Positions 1-10,115 of a stretch of 27,500 nucleotides of DNA are shown here, in pieces. The DNA comes from Glandiceps talaboti (lineage: Eukaryota; Hemichordata; Enteropneusta; Spengelidae). The stretch is taken from contig NC_135567.1 of assembly GCF_964340395.1 (NCBI RefSeq), forward strand, positions 6,972,399 through 6,999,898, written 5' to 3'. The notes under the pieces were generated by a model. That model had not been told where the DNA came from. It saw only the letters and a program-made list of their open reading frames with translations, and made no database searches. The position numbers and the translations under genes were made by a program. Position 1 is the stretch's first letter, and the number at the start of each line of letters is the position of its first letter.

Positions 1-1
1 G

Positions 2-270
2 GAAATGTCAGATGTGTCCCTATTAAATGAAAGTCAACAAGGACCATCTACAGACTCTATCAGAGAATTTCTAAGTGAAACCATGCACTCAAAAAAATCA
101 TAGAAAAATGCAAACAGTTCTGTCCAAACCTCAAAATCTTGACCCACGCTTTCAAACATTACCGTTCAACACAAGCACTCACTACATCGCAAAAAGCTAG
201 AATACACAAAATTAGAACAAAGGTACTACACTACATCAAGACAACCGGATATAAAACTAAGAACAACTGA
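2..270 (+). pseudogene. C-terminal end of retrotransposon ORF1 (frameshifted)
   Basis: A frame open from base 2 runs into the A7 run at 91-97, where it meets TAG. Shifting by one base restores a lysine- and histidine-rich reading frame ending in TGA at 268-270, 26 bases before the ORF2 ATG. Its position directly upstream of ORF2, the matching composition and the single homopolymer slip suggest the tail of ORF1, an RNA-binding protein in L1-like elements. No named domain is visible in the piece present, so the assignment rests mainly on position. Confidence 0.5.
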
Positions 271-296
271 ACACATTAAACTTCACTTCACACAAC

Positions 297-1768
297 ATGG
301 ATACACAACGATATCTATTTTTATTGTTAGCCATTATGACAGGCTTAACATGTACAACACTCAACGTTAGAGGTTGTCGCGACTCCTTTAAAAGATACCA
401 GGTGTTCGAATATTTGAAAAATAACTCGCGGGCAGATTTCCATTTACTTCAGGAAACACACACAACCCCGGCCCCACTGACGAAACAACTTGGCAACTAG
501 TTTGGCGAGGCAGAGGCCTATTTTCCCATGGTTCGGTCAACCGCGGCGGTATCTCAATTTTGTTTTCTCCAAATACTAAAGTTAATATTCTAACCAAACG
601 TGATCTCCTTCCAGGCCACCTTCTCTCTACCAATGTAATGATAAATGACCTCCGTATTCATATAATAAACATTTACGCACCAACTGACGCAACTGAACGC
701 CTGGAGTGTTTTACAATCCTTGAACAACATTTAAATTCCATTAAAGACTCTGACGACCCAATCTACTTGGGAGGGGACTTCAATTGTACAACTGACCCCC
801 GGATAGATCGTAACCGGGGGTCCGAGCCAGATATCAGAACGTCAAACTTCCTCACAAATTTAACCCAGCGCTTTAAACTTGTTGACGCATGGAGAAACCA
901 ACATCCAGCATCACTTAACTATACATGGCATCGCGATCACGACAATGCGCATGCGCGACTTGGCAAAATTTTTGTTAATAAACATTACATCAACCATATC
1001 AAAAAGTGTTCAATCCTGAACTCCTCCTTGGCCTTTTTCGGACCACTCACTTGTCACCCTTTCAGTATCCCTAAAAAATGTCAAAAATCGGAACCCAGTT
1101 TGGACCCTTAATACCTCTATCCTTGAGGAGGAAAACTACAAGGGGATTATTTTTAATTTCTGGAAAAACTGGGATAAACAGAAGGACAGTTATCCAAATC
1201 TTCAACTTTGGTGGGACATTGGAAAACAAAAAATCAAGCAACTCAGCCAACAATACTGTAATAATAAAGTGAATCAAAACAAAACCGACAAACATAACCT
1301 TGAAAGCGAAATAGCTGCTCTTGAAAGTCAGCTCAGTAACCATGGCTACAACTCAGCCGTTGAAAAAGTATATCAGGAGAAAAAGACTCTGCTCACCAAT
1401 TTGACTAATCAGGAAAACAAACACGCAGGTATTCGGAACAGACACAAATATCTTAATAACTCAGATGCTCCTGACAATGTTATATACAAACTTAACGAAC
1501 AAAAGAGAACAAGAAAATCTATCATCCAACTTCAAAACGGAAATGACAATACAATAACTGAAGATCCGACCAAAATCAGAAAAACGATTCGTCAATTTCA
1601 CGAAAAACTTTACACCCCCGAACCCATTGATGTGACTTCTACCTCTGAAATTCTTAATAACCTTCCTCAAATTAACGAATTTGACCGCGATTTCCTTGAC
1701 AGTGAAATTACACTGGAAGAAATGACAAACGCATTAAAACTTCTCCCGAACGACCGCTCACCTGGCAT
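297..1768 (+). pseudogene. ORF2 first part: APE endonuclease and linker (frameshifted)
   Basis: The endonuclease would nick the target DNA for target-primed reverse transcription. Visible motifs in order: TLNVRG (Asn motif), LLQETH (catalytic Glu), IYAPT, GGDFNC, and NYTWHR. The usual (S/A)RLD motif reads ARLG: codon 962-964 is GGC where Asp is expected. The SDH box is replaced by LTCHP near 1045-1062. Both losses should abolish cleavage. A frameshift near 478 joins the start frame (297-500) to the next (about 470-1111), and another near 1085-1100 joins that to the linker frame, which runs on to the nested insertion at 1769. The linker has the W..W / NLQLWWD pattern of L1/Tx1 proteins and ends at the RT start (NDRSPG). 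The ATG at 297 is the first in frame after ORF1. Confidence 0.8.
1765..1768. repeat. Target site duplication, left copy (GCAT)
   Basis: GCAT precedes the nested element here and follows it at 2738-2741. Removing 1769-2741 restores an unbroken ORF2 reading across the site. Confidence 0.75.
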
Positions 1769-2737
1769 CTTGTCTTGTCTTGTCCATTACTGTACAAAAC
1801 GCCAGATGTGGCTATACACGTACAGTTCGTCATGCATCACACTTTCAATTTTTCCTTTATTCCACATTGAGATTGACTAGTGATTTAAAAACTGCCACAT
1901 CTTTTGCTGCTTTTGTACTTGGTGGTAATGAGTTCCATAGAGGTATAGTACGTGGGTATAGTGAATAGTGATAACAATCTTTATTGGAGCGAATGGTATT
2001 GTAGTTTAACTTCTGTGTTTGACGGGTGTTGTGTTTGGTTTGGTTTTCTTGATGAAGGTGTTTTATATTTGTAGGGGTGATTCCGTGTGTTTCTTTGAAA
2101 ATTGTGACGAGTCTTGACTTAGTTCTTCTATTCTGTAGTGATTCCCAGTCTAGAGTTTTTAGTATGGCTGTGATGCTTGTTGTGCGTCTGTAGTCATTGG
2201 TAACGAATCTGGCTGCTCTCCTTTGTACTTTTTCAAGTTGTTCCTGATGAGTTTTCTGGTGTGGATCCCAGATTGTACTACAGTACTCAAGTCTGGGTCG
2301 AACTAGTGTTTTGTAGGCTATTTCCTTTGTGTTCCTGGAGCAGTTCCAAAGGTTCCTTTTGAGTAAACCAAGTATGCTGTTTGCTTTGTTTGTGGTTTGG
2401 TGAATGTGCTGGGCCCATGAAAGGTTGCTTGATAGTTGTATTCCTAGGTATGGATGATGTTCTACTTTCTGAAGGATGTTATTGTTCATGTGATACTGGT
2501 ATGGAGTGAACTTTTTCTTGTGTGTTACGTGCATAATGAAACATTTTGATGTGTTGAACTTCATTTGCCATCTTTTTTCCCAGTTGCATAGGGAGTTTAT
2601 ATCATTTTGTAGTATTTCAGTATCAGCTGGAGTATTGATTTCTCTGTACACAATGAGGTCATCTGCAAACAGTCTTACATGTGAATTAACATAATCAGGT
2701 AAGTCGTTAATGTATGTGAGGAACAGTAGAGGGCCAA
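1769..2737 (-). mobile_element. Nested 5'-truncated CR1/Jockey-group non-LTR retrotransposon
   Basis: A 969-bp insertion on the minus strand, flanked by GCAT duplications. Its 3' end lies at the left and consists of three ACAAG units (plus strand CTTGT x3, 1769-1783), the kind of short simple tail used by CR1-like elements rather than poly(A). The 5' end is cut inside RT motif B, the usual outcome of incomplete reverse transcription. The remaining coding sequence is open to its stop, so this insertion is younger than many of the host element's lesions. A minus-strand AATAAA overlaps the stop codon region. Confidence 0.85.
1857..2737 (-). pseudogene. Reverse transcriptase C-terminal half of nested element
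   Basis: About 293 residues remain open. In order: LGPLLFLTYINDLP (end of motif B), RLFADDLIVY (motif C with both catalytic Asp), SKCFIMHVTHKK (motif D), YLGIQLSSNLSW (motif E), then a thumb and connection region with RRAARFV and a C-terminal PLWNSLPPS block typical of CR1/Jockey-group elements. The palm's first catalytic Asp and the endonuclease are missing through 5' truncation. An ATG at 2741-2739 is supplied by the target duplication and is not a native start. The stop is TAA at 1859-1857. I cannot separate CR1, L2, Crack or Jockey without a phylogeny. Confidence 0.85.
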
Positions 2738-2741
2738 GCAT
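2738..2741. repeat. Target site duplication, right copy (GCAT)
   Basis: Pairs with 1765-1768 and bounds the nested element. Only 4 bp, so microhomology cannot be excluded. Confidence 0.7.
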
Positions 2742-5204
2742 TGATGGTATCCCAAACGAGTTTTATAAAACCTTTTGGTCAGTACTTGGAAACGATTACC
2801 ATGAAGTTATGATGGCATCAATAAATCAAGGCATCGTACCAAACTCGTGTAAGCGTGCCGTGACTACGCTCATTCCTAAAACAGGCAATACAAATTTACT
2901 GAAAAACTGGCGTCCCATAAGTCTTCTCTGCAGTGACTACAAAATACTGACAAAGACACTCTCTCTCCGTCTCAGGAACGTGATAAGTTCTATCATCCAT
3001 CATGACCAAAGTTGTAGTATCCCTACCCGTCAAATTCATGACAACATTTCTCTGTTACACGACAGTATCACCATGGCCAATGAAAACAACATCCCACTTG
3101 GTATACTGGCACTTAACCAAGAAAAGGCCTTTGACCGTGTCAACCATCAATATCTTTTTGACACTTTACGCTCGTTCGGTTTTGGAAATAAATTTGTTGA
3201 CTTGATTCATTTAATCTATAACGAAGCACAATCTTTAATTCGAGTGAACGATACCCTAATTTCGCCAATTGATTTTGCCAGGGGAATTAGACAAGGCTGC
3301 TCACTTTCTGGGCAACTTTACGTCATTGCCATTGAACCCCTTCTACACCACATCAGAACTAAGAGTAAAATAACAGGTTTAGACATTCCAAACTCACACA
3401 ACAACAAATGTAAACTTTCTGCATACGCAGACGATGTCGAGGTTTTTATTACTCGCGACGAAGACTTAAATGAACTCAATCACTCACTAGTTATTTACTA
3501 ACAAGCATCCAATGCCAAGATCAACTTCAGTAAATCAAAGGGTTTGTGGTGCGGCTCCTGGCGTGAACGTCACGATAACCCCCTTAACATCGAGTGGAAC
3601 AACAAAGGCCTGAAACTCCTTGGTATTTTACTTGGCAATACTGAATCGTACAGCGACGAGAATTGGAAACATCTCACTCAAAAAATTGAAAACAAACTTG
3701 AAAACTGGTCTCACTTTGCCCCTAAAATGTCCTATAGGGGGCGCGCTATAATTATCAACCAGTTAATCGCATCCAAAACACTTTTCCCTCTCACTGCACT
3801 TACTCCGCCCGAATACACTATCACATATCTCCAACGCTTATTTCTCAACTTTTTTTTGGAACGGAAAACATTGGATATCATCTGACACATTGTACCTCCC
3901 ACTTGATAAAGGCGGCCAAAACTTGATTCACTTACAAAGTAGAATAACTGCACTTCGCATTCAATTGATTCAACGCTATCTTTATTTAGACTCTAAACAA
4001 CCTTGTTTCCAAATGATTGATTTTTACCTCAGTAAAGTTGGAAATTTAGGATACACCAAGGGACTCCTTACTACTGAACTGAGCATGAATCTCAACAATA
4101 TGCCTCCCTTCTACATCGATCTTCTCAAGCGTTGGAGAAACACTAAAAAAAATCCGTAAGCTTGACAAAACGAACATCTTCGAAATTCTCAACGAACCAC
4201 TCTTTTGTAATCACCATATTCTCCATCCACTCAGAAAAGAGCCATTTAGACTTGAACATTTGATTTCTGCTGGACTGACAAAAATCCGAGATCTTCTCAA
4301 CGCTGACCACAAAGCCTTACTTACGGTACCTGATATTACTGATAGAATCAATATTCGCTCCCAACGCATCCTTCAACTTACCCTGGATACAATCCACAAA
4401 GCCATCCCCACAGATTGGATGAACACAATCAACAAGTACTTACATAGTAGAAATGTGAACATGATTGAAAATACACACTACAGCTTTGAACTCCACGTCT
4501 CCGATGACCTCAACTTTCCTTTATACAAATTCGAAAAGGGGGCCATCTACAAACACTTAATACAGGCACAGCACATAAACCGGTCACCCGAAGGGTTAGA
4601 TACAGTCTGGCGCGATTTCCTTAATATTCCCGACAATAGTAAACCGAACTTCAAAGCCTGTTACTCACCTCTTGTCACATTATACGAAGGCGACCTTCTT
4701 TGGCGCATCATGCACGGTGCATATGCGAGTGAAAATTTCCTAACTGAAATCGGCGTGAGTCGAGAAAGAAATTGCCTATTCTGTTCGGAAAAAGACTCGC
4801 TTCTACACATTTTCTTTGAATGTCACCACATCCAACCCCTCTTAGCCTTCCTCAATTCACTCAAGAGAACATTCCCAACAAAACCCAAAATACCACCCTG
4901 GTGGTTCATTCTGAACCCGCCTAAAAAGTCAAATAAGTTCAACTCGAAACGAGAACGGGATCTTTTCATTTATTTAATCTGTACAGCAAAAATGTCCATT
5001 CATTTATGCCGTCGAAACAAACGCGAAAACATCCCGTATACTGATCCAAAAACAATCTTCAAAGATAAAATCGCCACCCGTCTAAAAATTGAATTTGCAT
5101 ACTTCAACCTCGTTCGCCAGCTTGATAGATTTTCCGACACTTGGTCACAGAACGAAATTCTCTGCAAACTTTCACCAACGAATGAATTAGAAATACTGAT
5201 TTAA
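2738..5204 (+). pseudogene. ORF2 second part: reverse transcriptase and C-terminal knuckle (broken)
   Basis: This continues ORF2 after the nested insertion. Blocks in order: DGIPNEFYKTFW, NWRPISLL, RQIHDNISLL, motif A at about 3112-3141, motif B GCSLSGQLY, motif C AYADDV, then the thumb and a long C-terminal region. Motif A reads ALNQEKAFDRV: codon 3115-3117 is AAC where the metal-binding Asp is expected. TAA at 3499-3501 replaces a sense codon in an otherwise continuous frame. A T8 run (3850-3857) and an A8 run (4145-4152) each shift the frame by one. The last segment (4160-5204) has CLFC-x7-H-x4-C, the CCHC knuckle of L1/Tx1 ORF2 proteins, and ends with TAA at 5202-5204. Confidence 0.85.
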
Positions 5205-5230
5205 CTTTATCGTGCCTGATTGCTTTCTCC

Positions 5231-5265
5231 TCGGCGTGCCTGTAAATATTGCTACTGCACGCCGA
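5231..5265 (+). other. 3' UTR stem-loop of the Tx1-like element
   Basis: TCGGCGTGC at 5231-5239 pairs perfectly with GCACGCCGA at 5257-5265, leaving a 17-nt loop. It lies 27 nt after the ORF2 stop. A 3' UTR hairpin is a plausible RT recognition element for a non-LTR retrotransposon. That role is inferred from position. Confidence 0.55.
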
Positions 5266-5291
5266 AATGTTTTCCTTTCCCATATTTTATC

Positions 5292-5297
5292 AATAAA
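5292..5297 (+). promoter_or_regulatory. Candidate polyadenylation signal AATAAA
   Basis: First AATAAA after the ORF2 stop and just downstream of the stem-loop. A second stands at 5617-5622, 15 bases before the (TAC) tract. Either could mark the 3' end of the Tx1-like element. Confidence 0.4.
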
Positions 5298-5635
5298 GCT
5301 TCCACATTTTGTGTCCGTGTCCTTTACTGAGTCCTTTGCCACTTTCTAGCAACCTTGCTATTTGATCTTTCCCGTTAGGTCTGACTGTTATACTGAAAGA
5401 CTGAAACAGCATAGACGTGGAACCAACTCTTGTAACATCCGGAGGCTGATAATGCAGCTGCGACTTATACCAGTTGAAAATCAATTTCCACGACTGAATC
5501 ACCATTTGTTCTTGTTGAATGTCAAATCTTGTATACATTTTTACCAATATTCTCAAATGTTAAACTTCAATTTCATTCTCTACCTCTACTGTTATGTCAA
5601 TATTTTAAAACATTGTAATAAAGCTCATTTTCAAA

Positions 5636-5637
<2 letters not shown>
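5298..5637. other. Unassigned stretch between ORF2 3' UTR and (TAC) tract
   Basis: This is either the distal 3' UTR of the retrotransposon or intron sequence of gene A. A minus-strand frame of 88 codons (5556-5290) is open but shows no recognisable motif. AATAAA at 5617-5622 sits near the right end. Confidence 0.4.

Positions 5638-5697
<60 letters not shown>
5638..5697 (+). repeat. (TAC)20 microsatellite
   Basis: Twenty perfect TAC units. It may be the retrotransposon's simple-sequence tail or a pre-existing target, since some Tx1-clade elements insert into microsatellites. It ends 30 bp before the acceptor AG of gene A's penultimate exon. Confidence 0.95.
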
Positions 5698-5701
<4 letters not shown>

Positions 5702-5729
5702 GAAGTCTGAAAACCGTTATATATTACAG

Positions 5730-5849
5730 TGCAAGGATACCCACTACGTGGAAAGTTACAACAATGTATGCCTAGTCTACCGGGACAAGAGGATATCATA
5801 CGGCGATCATCGCTACCGAGTAAGAAGCGAGATGGCTTGTTTAGACTGG
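5730..5849 (+). CDS. Gene A, penultimate coding exon: C-terminal part of DDE-transposase-like protein
   Basis: The acceptor is TATATTACAG at 5720-5729 and the donor TGG|GTAGGT starts at 5850. The exon is 120 nt, phase 0 at both ends if read from TGC: 40 codons without a stop. Motifs are HYVESYNNVCLVY, DKRISYGD and ending MACLDW. The order VES(Y/F)N - hydrophobic - (P/D)KR - R.. - A.LDWNEN is one I associate with the C-terminal end of transposon-derived DDE proteins, where the Glu of VES is a candidate third catalytic acid. It splices in frame to 6650-6802. Earlier exons are not visible; a retrotransposon fills the upstream sequence to the window edge. The family name is inferred from memory and untested. 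Confidence 0.6.
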
Positions 5850-6040
5850 GTAGGTTTTTATGTGTAGCCCAATATTTAACTTCAAAGACTGTATTGTTGT
5901 ATTAATTGTAATCTACACATGTATTTTACAACTTTGCCCAACATGTTTCAATGCCAACTTACCTGGTGCATTACGAAATGTTATGAGTGCAAGTGGTTAA
6001 TTTACTAAACTGAGTACCTTTTACCTGATTAATATTTGCC

Positions 6041-6077
<37 letters not shown>

Positions 6078-6649
6078 TATTCCCTGAATTGTAAAGAAAA
6101 TAGCAATATAGACATTTATATTTACAATGAAGAAAACAATGGGGAAAAGGAGAAAACAAAAAACAGTTGTCGAGCATCTAGTCAAGTCCGTACCCCAGTC
6201 TCTTTTGTTATATTACGTGAGCATCTCATTCTTGGCAATCTGTTCGTTTGACAAACAACTACAAAAATTAAAACAACTCAACACACCAGAAATAAACTTC
6301 ATACACATAAGCAACAGAAAATAACAGCAATGTGTTCCCAACATATCTATAGGAGAGTTGTGCTCCGACAAATGCAATGCATCCCCAAAACTGAGTTTCT
6401 ACTTGTTTCTTTTTTCTTTTTTCACCATTGGATTCTTTGCAATGTGTCAACAGTTTTCTTGAGATCTCGATATGTCATTTTCTCCTGGTGGAAGATGAGA
6501 AGTTATCTCCATATTTTTTATTTTGATATCAAGATATTTTTTTTTCATTTTCTGAATACAAAAGTGAACTCTTCATAACCTTTTATAAGTGTAAATCTCT
6601 GCGATCTATCAGCCACGTTAACTTTATTTTCACCCTACTTTATCTCCAG
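5850..6649 (+). other. Gene A last intron (800 bp)
   Basis: GTAGGT donor at 5850 and CTTTATCTCCAG acceptor ending 6649. It contains (AAT)11 and no exon I can support. A 6436-6550 stretch holds the palindromic-looking words CTTGAGATCTCGATAT and GATATCAAGATAT, related to those at 22.4-23.8 kb. Confidence 0.55.
6041..6073 (+). repeat. (AAT)11 microsatellite
   Basis: Eleven perfect units inside gene A's last intron. Confidence 0.95.
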
Positions 6650-6802
6650 AATGAAAATGTCGATCGGCCGGCAACGTCAAGAACAACAGGGCAAAATGCC
6701 AGGCAACAGCGGCAACAAAGAGGACATCGCAACCTCAAGAGGAAAACATCAGAATGGAAGCGAAAAGTATGGAGAGAGATGATGCGACAATTATTTATTT
6801 GA
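6650..6802 (+). CDS. Gene A, terminal coding exon
   Basis: It begins right after a good acceptor (pyrimidine-rich, TATCTCCAG). Read in phase 0 from the previous exon, the join gives ...LDW|NENVD, which completes the LDWNEN pattern expected for this type of C-terminus. The exon then encodes an Arg/Gln/Lys-rich tail of about 45 residues and stops at TGA 6800-6802. AATAAA follows at 6811-6816, so stop and polyadenylation signal are compactly arranged. The exon is clearly richer in G+C than its AT-rich surroundings. A second frame from ATG 6651 also stays open to a TGA near 6780, but the splice phase and the motif continuity favour the frame given. Confidence 0.6.
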   Translation, partial: NENVDRPATSRTTGQNARQQRQQRGHRNLKRKTSEWKRKVWREMMRQLFI

Positions 6803-6810
6803 AATTATCT

Positions 6811-6816
6811 AATAAA
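6811..6816 (+). promoter_or_regulatory. Polyadenylation signal AATAAA of gene A
   Basis: Eight bases after the gene A stop codon, in a TCTAATAAAAGAA context. Confidence 0.5.
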
Positions 6817-8523
<1,707 letters not shown>

Positions 8524-8770
8524 CCTAGTAATCGTAGATGACCGGAACTATTAGCATTAGATCACGCCACCGTAAACAGTTCTCAACATGTAGCTCAGAA
8601 GCATGCGTTTACGATATTATTGGATCGTAATGTGTTTTTTTCGACAAATACATTGCACAATGTCTTCGAATACGTATTTAGTCAAACTAAATGATTGGTA
8701 ATTTATCAAACATGGAAAAACATTTAGTGTTTAGTGCAGCATAGCAATGTGAATACTCGAGTCCCGGGAC

Positions 8771-8890
8771 AGGCCCAGTTACATGATGCAACTCATGAAG
8801 CAATTCGTCGCATGCGACGAGGCTTGCAACTGCGACGGGAGCGCGTACACGATGCAACTAGCTAGTTGCATGGTGAGTCGCAAGAGCTAA
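8771..8890. mobile_element. Palindrome-rich foldback/MITE-like element, copy 1 (degraded)
   Basis: The left end GGCCCAGTTACATGATGCAA matches the inverted right end of copy 2 (9309-9504) with few differences. Inside are two perfect palindromes: TCGTCGCATGCGACGA (8805-8820) and ATGCAACTAGCTAGTTGCAT (8852-8871). The right boundary is unclear. G+C content is well above the flanks. Non-autonomous: no protein can be supported. Confidence 0.55.
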
Positions 8891-9308
8891 CTGTTGCACA
8901 TGCGTAAATATATAAAGTTACAGGTCATCGAGGTCAAGTCTTCTAGCGGCAGGAATTTGGCAAAAATGCTATGAAATTGCTAACATTTACGAATAAAATG
9001 ACTGAAAACTTGTTGAAGTATCGATAGTAAAACTCTATACAATTCGAAGTTCGTTTAGGGCGATGTTGATCTTTCCGATGTCGCTACTTGCCTTCAAGTT
9101 GGAAATAAAATGATATTCAGCGGAAATCAAGCATTCATAGACATTGTATACTATTTATAAGTGGTAATCGTGGTGATAAATCGAAATTATATCAAAAATA
9201 CTTGCCGAAATAGAATATATTTATACTAAAAACATGGCGGCCATAACATTGAACGTCATTTGACACGTAGGTATATGTCAAAGGTTATTACTTGCGACGC
9301 GACGAAGT

Positions 9309-9500
9309 GGTTACACGGTGCAACTCACGAAGCAACTCGAGAAGCAACTTGCGACGAGTCGCACGGAAACCGATATGTCGGTTTCCTTGCAACGCACCTT
9401 GCGACGTCGCAAGACCCTGCGACGAGGCGAGTACACGATGCAATTCGTCGCATGAGACGAATTGCATGGTGCGTTGCTAGTCGAGTTGCATCGTGTAACC
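9309..9500. mobile_element. Foldback/MITE-like element with terminal inverted repeats, copy 2
   Basis: The left end GGTTACACGGTGCAACTC (9309-9326) is the inverted complement of GAGTTGCATCGTGTAACC (9483-9500), 17 of 18 matching. Inside lie an 8+8 perfect palindrome CTTGCGACGTCGCAAG (9398-9413), a 9-bp stem around TATG (9365-9386), and a 12-bp stem around a 6-nt loop (9438-9467). Short words GCAACTC and GCGACGA recur. No clear target duplication is seen. The four overlapping open frames here follow from the palindromic composition and are not genes. Confidence 0.7.
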
Positions 9501-9796
9501 GGGCTATACACATTTTATCAATTAAATAAACGCGCCGTATACAAACCTGTGTTCAACCCATTCAGTATATTTCAACCGGGTATGGTAAAACATTACAGTT
9601 AATCTCGGTAATCCAATTCAAACTCCTTTGTTTTATTTCTTTTTGTCTTACGTCTTACCAGTATTTACCGAGTGAGATAGTGATTCTCAGCTTGGTCGTT
9701 AATTATTCAAGATTACGTTAGGATTATGTGGTGTGGACGGAGAACGCATAAATACATGTAAATGAACCCGTGTGATAAACTTACTCCCCTTTAAGT

Positions 9797-10069
9797 TCAG
9801 TGTGTTAAGTTCATCTGTGAAACGATTATTTTTTTTTCTCTGTATTTTTTGTCAATCGTAACCTGTTCTGCTAATTTTTTAACTAGCTGAACACGACTTA
9901 GGTCTGAGGAGGGAATGTTGTTTCTCCGTCGTCTTTCCCGTTCTCTCGCTAAATAAGACTCTCCCTTCCTTTGCTTCTTTCTATCTCTGTAAGCACGTTG
10001 ATATTTGGCCTGAGACTTTGCCATGTTATCTAGAAGATATTGTAGTTCACTGTTATAAGACACTTTCAT
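9797..10069 (-). CDS. Small basic protein or first exon of an unrecognised gene
   Basis: Ninety codons from ATG 10069 to the TGA at 9797; an alternative start is Met16. Residues 18-55 are strongly basic with the layout AYRDRKKQRK - YLARERERRRR - NIPSSDLS. This pattern (YR.RKK, YL..ER, then P(S/T)S.LS) resembles N-terminal basic domains of many uncharacterised, often transposon-associated metazoan proteins, and could bind nucleic acid. That comparison is from memory. A usable donor CAG|GTTACG falls after residue 69, so the real product may continue in another exon at lower coordinates and the last 21 codons may be intronic. No partner exon could be identified. Recurrent 14-bp motifs lie just upstream (10116-10149). 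Confidence 0.35.
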   Translation of the reverse strand: MKVSYNSELQYLLDNMAKSQAKYQRAYRDRKKQRKGESYLARERERRRRNNIPSSDLSRVQLVKKLAEQVTIDKKYREKKIIVSQMNLTH

Positions 10070-10115
10070 TGTGTTTTACCTAGACGCCAAGCAATGACGT
10101 GGATGATTTCGTGAA

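Larger units (their letters stand above)
1..5637 (+). mobile_element. Tx1/L1-type non-LTR retrotransposon, 5' end outside window, inactivated
   Basis: An ORF1 tail is followed by ORF2 with an APE-type endonuclease, a reverse transcriptase and a C-terminal CCHC knuckle, then a 3' UTR. Tx1-clade hallmarks are the motif QEKAFDRV in RT motif A, GCSLSGQLY in motif B, AYADDV in motif C and the IHDNISLL block. The copy is dead: frameshifts near 91-97, 478, 1090, 3850-3857 and 4145-4152, a nonsense codon at 3499, catalytic substitutions and a nested insertion. The 3' boundary is uncertain. It is either just after the AATAAA at 5292-5297, or at the (TAC)20 tract starting 5638, which follows a second AATAAA at 5617-5622. 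It appears to sit in an intron of gene A, same strand. Confidence 0.85.

Noticed and set aside
1071-1343. Minus-strand 90-codon frame
   Set aside because: Antisense to the retrotransposon linker; hydrophobic content follows from the T-rich complement.
5290-5556. Minus-strand 88-codon frame with a fairly protein-like composition
   Set aside because: No motif recognised, overlaps the likely retrotransposon 3' UTR, and has no promoter or splice partner.
9260-9529. Four overlapping frames in the foldback element
   Set aside because: They mirror each other because the sequence is palindromic; none has a motif or splice support.
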